A DNA stretch of 7,758 bases from an uncultured Eubacteriales bacterium (GTDB lineage Bacteria; Bacillota; Clostridia; Peptostreptococcales; Anaerovoracaceae), in the NCBI GenBank assembly GCA_959021945.1, contig CAUEYG010000057.1, positions 1 through 7,758 of the forward strand, read 5' to 3'. Every line of letters starts with the position of its first letter. Position 1 is the stretch's first letter. The translations under genes and the position numbers were made by a program. Below are positions 5,160-7,758 of the stretch, one piece after another. Below the pieces are notes generated by a model. The model was not told the origin of the DNA, searched no databases, and was given only the letters and a program-made list of their open reading frames with translations.

Positions 5160-5175
5160 ATACCCCTTATGGTAT
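5160..5175. promoter_or_regulatory. CsoR-type operator 2
   Basis: ATACCCCTTATGGTAT has the same arms as operator 1, centred 25 bases downstream of it, just after the expected transcription start and ahead of the ribosome binding site. Two sites about 2.4 helical turns apart suggest binding of two CsoR assemblies. Confidence 0.75.
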
Positions 5176-5191
5176 AGAAAGAAGGTTTATT

Positions 5192-7069
5192 ATGAAGTCA
5201 CTGATAGAATTGTTGGAAAAAATATTGGACTTTGGCGGTATGAAACGTGAGATTGTATTTCTGTGTATCTCCGGTATTGCCCTGATGCTTAGCCTGGTTG
5301 GAATATCACCTCTGCCCTTTAATCTGGCCTGGGTTGCCATTATCCTGTGCGGCATTCCTATTATGATAGAGGCGTTGATCGGCCTGATAACAGAGCTGGA
5401 TATGAAAGCGGATGTACTGGTTTCCTTGGCCTTGCTTGCTTCTGTTTGCATTGGGGAAGATTTTGCTGCGGGAGAAGTCGCCTTTATCATGCAAATTGGG
5501 GCGCTGCTGGAGGACATAACTGTAGCAAAGGCCAAGGCTGGCATTGAAAAATTGGTCCACTTGACCCCACAGACAGCACGGCTTTTGGAGGATGGGAAGG
5601 AAACTATCATTCCAGCGCAGCAGGTTCGAGTAGGAGCTCGCCTGCGTGTTTTGCCGGGAGAAACCATTCCTGTTGACGGAGTAATTCTTTCCGGGATGAC
5701 ATCCATTAACCAGGCTGTTATGACCGGCGAATCTTTGCCTGTAGACAAAACTGCAGGAGATGAAGTCTCAAGCGGGACCGTAAATCAATTTGGAGCCTTT
5801 GAGATGAAAGCAGTAAAAGTGGGAGAGGACAGCTCCATTCAGCGGATGATTCGCCTGGTGCAGTCAGCAGACGCAAACAAGGCGAAAATCGTTGGACTGG
5901 CGGATAGATGGGCAACATGGATTGTTGTAATTGCGCTGACTGCAGCGGCACTGACCTGGCTTTTCAGCGGACAGATCATACGGGCCGTTACAATACTCGT
6001 TGTTTTCTGCCCTTGTGCATTGGTTTTGGCTACGCCTACTGCGATTATGGCTGCAATTGGAAATGCAACAAAGCACGGCTTTCTCGTTCGTGAAGGCGAT
6101 GCTTTAGAGCGTCTTGCCAAGGTGAAAAAAATAGCTTTTGACAAAACAGGAACCCTGACGTATGGTACCCCAAAGGTGATCGCAGTAAAAAGTCTTTCAG
6201 ACCAATATTGTGAAAAGGAGCTCTACCGGATTGCAGCATGTGCAGAACAGTTGTCCGAGCATCCTCTTGGAAAAGCCATTGTTTCATGCTATCAGCAAAA
6301 TGGAGCGAAGGCAATGGACCAGCCCAAGAATTTCAAAATGTTGCCGGGACGGGGAGTTTCAGCAGAGGTGGATGGCAAAAATGTGCTGGCCGGAAATATA
6401 GAATTGCTGGCCCAGGAGGGAATCGAGATGGTGCACTCAAAAGAGGCTGAGCGTTATATTGCGCAAGGCTGCACGGTGATTTATCTGGCCCTAGATCAAA
6501 AATTTGCCGGCTATCTGGTACTTTCTGATACATTAAGGGAAGAAAGCAAGGAGATGATAGAAGAACTTCAAGAAATAGATGTTGAGCCAGTCCTGCTGAC
6601 AGGAGATCATGATGCAGCAGCAAATAGGATTGCCGGCCAATTACAGATCAGGGAAGTGTATGCCAATTGCTTGCCCCAGGACAAACTAGGCTATATTGAC
6701 AGATATCAGAACCAGGGAAGCAGCGTTTGCATGATCGGCGACGGCATTAATGATGCGCCTGCATTAAAAAAAGCCATGGTAGGAATTGCTATGGGAGGTA
6801 TGGGGAGCGACCTTGCAGTAGATGCTGCGGATATCGCTTTGGTAGATGATGAAGTACGTGAATTACCCCATCTCATTTCCTTGTCCAAGAGGATGATGGT
6901 GACGATTAAAATGAATCTATCCTTTTCAATGGGTTTGAATTTTATTGCAATTTTGCTGGCCATAACAGGTATTCTGAACCCTGTTGTAGGCGCGCTGGTC
7001 CACAATGCAGGCTCCGTCCTTGTGATTCTCAACTCCACATTATTGTTAAAGTGGCATAAAAAAGTTTAA
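5192..7069 (+). CDS. P1B-type heavy-metal-exporting ATPase without N-terminal HMA domain
   Basis: 625 residues, an ATP-driven transition-metal pump of the plasma membrane. Visible motifs are the actuator TGES (178-181), the metal-site CPC in the membrane (273-275), the phosphorylated Asp317 in DKTGT (317-321), the HP dipeptide of the nucleotide-binding domain (SEHPLG, His357-Pro358), TGD (470-472) and GDGIND (516-521). Membrane helices flank these as in P1B pumps. There is no N-terminal CxxC metal-binding domain, and the first helix starts at about residue 20. The last helices carry HNAGS (604-608) and NS (614-615), not the YN and MxxSS motifs of CopA copper pumps. The CPC plus HN-GS combination recalls CtpC-like pumps, so metal choice is open although the regulator looks copper-type. 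The start ATG has AAGG six bases upstream. Transcription is from 5125-5153 under two CsoR-type operators. P1B class certain; substrate not. Confidence 0.93.
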   Translation: MKSLIELLEKILDFGGMKREIVFLCISGIALMLSLVGISPLPFNLAWVAIILCGIPIMIEALIGLITELDMKADVLVSLALLASVCIGEDFAAGEVAFIMQIGALLEDITVAKAKAGIEKLVHLTPQTARLLEDGKETIIPAQQVRVGARLRVLPGETIPVDGVILSGMTSINQAVMTGESLPVDKTAGDEVSSGTVNQFGAFEMKAVKVGEDSSIQRMIRLVQSADANKAKIVGLADRWATWIVVIALTAAALTWLFSGQIIRAVTILVVFCPCALVLATPTAIMAAIGNATKHGFLVREGDALERLAKVKKIAFDKTGTLTYGTPKVIAVKSLSDQYCEKELYRIAACAEQLSEHPLGKAIVSCYQQNGAKAMDQPKNFKMLPGRGVSAEVDGKNVLAGNIELLAQEGIEMVHSKEAERYIAQGCTVIYLALDQKFAGYLVLSDTLREESKEMIEELQEIDVEPVLLTGDHDAAANRIAGQLQIREVYANCLPQDKLGYIDRYQNQGSSVCMIGDGINDAPALKKAMVGIAMGGMGSDLAVDAADIALVDDEVRELPHLISLSKRMMVTIKMNLSFSMGLNFIAILLAITGILNPVVGALVHNAGSVLVILNSTLLLKWHKKV

Positions 7070-7100
7070 AAATTACTTTACAAAAATAAGAGCTTGCCCC

Positions 7101-7129
7101 TTATCGAATGCTTGATTCCATTGTATAAT
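7101..7129 (+). promoter_or_regulatory. Candidate promoter of the NimA-like gene
   Basis: TATAAT at 7124-7129 is perfect and lies 35 bases before the start codon. The best-spaced -35 (TTATCG, 7101-7106, 17-base spacer) is poor. No clear terminator separates it from the ATPase gene, so read-through from upstream is also possible. Confidence 0.5.
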
Positions 7130-7163
7130 AAAAAGAAAGAACAAAAATTTGGGAGGTTCACAA

Positions 7164-7634
7164 ATGGATAAAGAAATGAGACGAAAAGAAAAAGCTATGC
7201 CAGCAGAAGAATCAATGGAAGTTTTGGAAAAGGCCGAATATGGGGTTCTGTGCACCGTCAGCGCCGATAACACGCCTTATGGAGTTCCAATGAACTTTGC
7301 AAATCTGGATAACGCTATTTATTTTCACTGCGCTAAGGAAGGCCACCGTATTGAAAATATCCAAAACAACAGCAGCGTATGCCTCAATGTAGTAGATTCC
7401 GTACAGCTGATGCCGGAAAAATTTAATACCCAGTACCGTTCTGTCACTGTATTTGGAACCATCAGCATTGTAACAGATCCTGAGGAAAAGAAAAAGGGAA
7501 TCGTAGCCATCGCAGAAAAGCTCAGCCCTGAATATCCAAAGGAAGGGATGGAATATATTGAATCTGCCTTTGATAAAATGCACGTATTAAAGATGGACAT
7601 TTCCAAAATCAGCGGAAAAGCTACCAGAGGCTAG
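7164..7634 (+). CDS. NimA-like pyridoxamine 5'-phosphate oxidase family protein (FMN-binding split barrel)
   Basis: 156 residues from ATG 7164, with GGGAGG at 7151-7156 seven bases upstream; a TTG five codons earlier overlaps that site and is unlikely. The opening MRRKEK, then YGVLCTVSADNTPYGVPMNF, IYFHCAKEGHRIENI and SVCLNVV follow the split-barrel flavoprotein pattern of the PNPOx-like group that includes NimA 5-nitroimidazole resistance proteins. Such proteins bind FMN or related cofactors and reduce small molecules; the physiological substrate is usually unknown. It is cytosolic, with no signal peptide or membrane segment. It follows the metal ATPase by 94 bases and seems to have its own -10. 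The family is well supported, but resistance activity should not be assumed from similarity alone. Confidence 0.88.
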   Translation: MDKEMRRKEKAMPAEESMEVLEKAEYGVLCTVSADNTPYGVPMNFANLDNAIYFHCAKEGHRIENIQNNSSVCLNVVDSVQLMPEKFNTQYRSVTVFGTISIVTDPEEKKKGIVAIAEKLSPEYPKEGMEYIESAFDKMHVLKMDISKISGKATRG

Positions 7635-7639
7635 AAGAC

Positions 7640-7669
7640 TGGACAACTCTGCTGCAAGAGGGTTATAAT
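7640..7669 (+). promoter_or_regulatory. Promoter of the PHP-domain gene
   Basis: TGGACA (7640-7645), an 18-base spacer and TATAAT (7664-7669), 31 bases before ATG 7701. Only one base of the -35 departs from consensus. Confidence 0.6.
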
Positions 7670-7700
7670 AAAACCATCTTACAAAAAGCAGGTGAAAAAT

Positions 7701-7758
7701 ATGTATATCGCAGATCTTCATATCCATTCAAAATATTCCAGAGCTACCAGCAGAGAAT
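7701..7758 (+). CDS. PHP-domain protein, N-terminus (endonuclease Q-like), cut by window end
   Basis: Only 19 codons are visible. ATG 7701 is preceded by AGGTGA (7690-7695). The start MYIADLHIHSKYSRATSRE has the DLHIHSKYS motif of PHP metal-dependent phosphoesterases, whose paired His residues bind catalytic metals. The added SRATSRE resembles the start of the TIGR00375/endonuclease Q-like group, which acts on damaged DNA. The PHP domain is likely; the subgroup is a recollection from very short sequence. Confidence 0.7.
   Translation, partial: MYIADLHIHSKYSRATSRE

Noticed and set aside
7097..7104. CCCCTTAT identical to the core of CsoR-type operator 2, near the NimA-like gene promoter
   Set aside because: Only a half-site; the matching GGTAT arm is absent, so CsoR control of this gene is not supported.
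7661..7675. GGTT-ATAATAA-AACC short inverted repeat before the PHP gene
   Set aside because: Four-base arms around a -10 box can arise by chance; no U-tract or known operator match.
1..7758. CRISPR array, insertion sequence, tRNA or rRNA genes
   Set aside because: No regularly spaced repeats, transposase motifs, terminal inverted repeats or RNA-gene signatures were seen on either strand.

Overview
The window reads as chromosomal DNA of a low-to-mid GC Firmicute, most likely a gut-type Clostridia (Lachnospiraceae-like). The reasons are strong AGGAGG-type ribosome binding sites, near-consensus sigma-A promoters (TTGACA-17-TATAAT), U-tract terminators and the protein families present. All recognisable genes lie on the + strand and there is no gap above 300 bases without a gene. 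This taxonomic call is inferred from style only.

Layout. (1) 2-3337: the end of a sensor histidine kinase, then an ABC-transporter ATPase and an FtsX-type permease, arranged as in Bce/Van-like two-component and ABC peptide-antibiotic sensing and resistance modules. A palindrome of BceR-box type overlaps the kinase stop codon just upstream of the transporter promoter. The permease reading frame carries an in-frame amber codon at 2105-2107 and lacks the first large extracytoplasmic domain, so the module may be dead or decaying. (2) 3337-4030: a HicA/HicB toxin-antitoxin operon with a textbook promoter and an operator-like palindrome between -35 and -10. Its toxin appears to have lost the catalytic histidine, and a 17-bp direct repeat brackets the toxin gene. 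(3) 4050-4697: tandem promoters, a roughly 50-nt GNRA-capped hairpin with a U-tract, then a four-helix DUF2798 membrane protein with an internal duplication. The hairpin lies between the promoters and the gene, so it looks like an attenuator or the end of a small RNA. (4) 4723-7069: a CsoR-family metal sensor with its own promoter and terminator, then a P1B metal ATPase driven by a consensus promoter. That promoter is covered by two CsoR-type operators. (5) 7164-7634: a NimA-like FMN-binding split-barrel protein. (6) 7701-7758: the first 19 codons of a PHP-domain (endonuclease Q-like) protein.

The clearest functional circuit is CsoR controlling the ATPase: metal binding by Cys34/His59/Cys63 should release CsoR from the two operators and switch on export. 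I see no wholly new system. The most interesting items are the attenuator/sRNA candidate at 4050-4181, the amber-interrupted permease, the HicA active-site substitution and the uncertain metal specificity of the ATPase.
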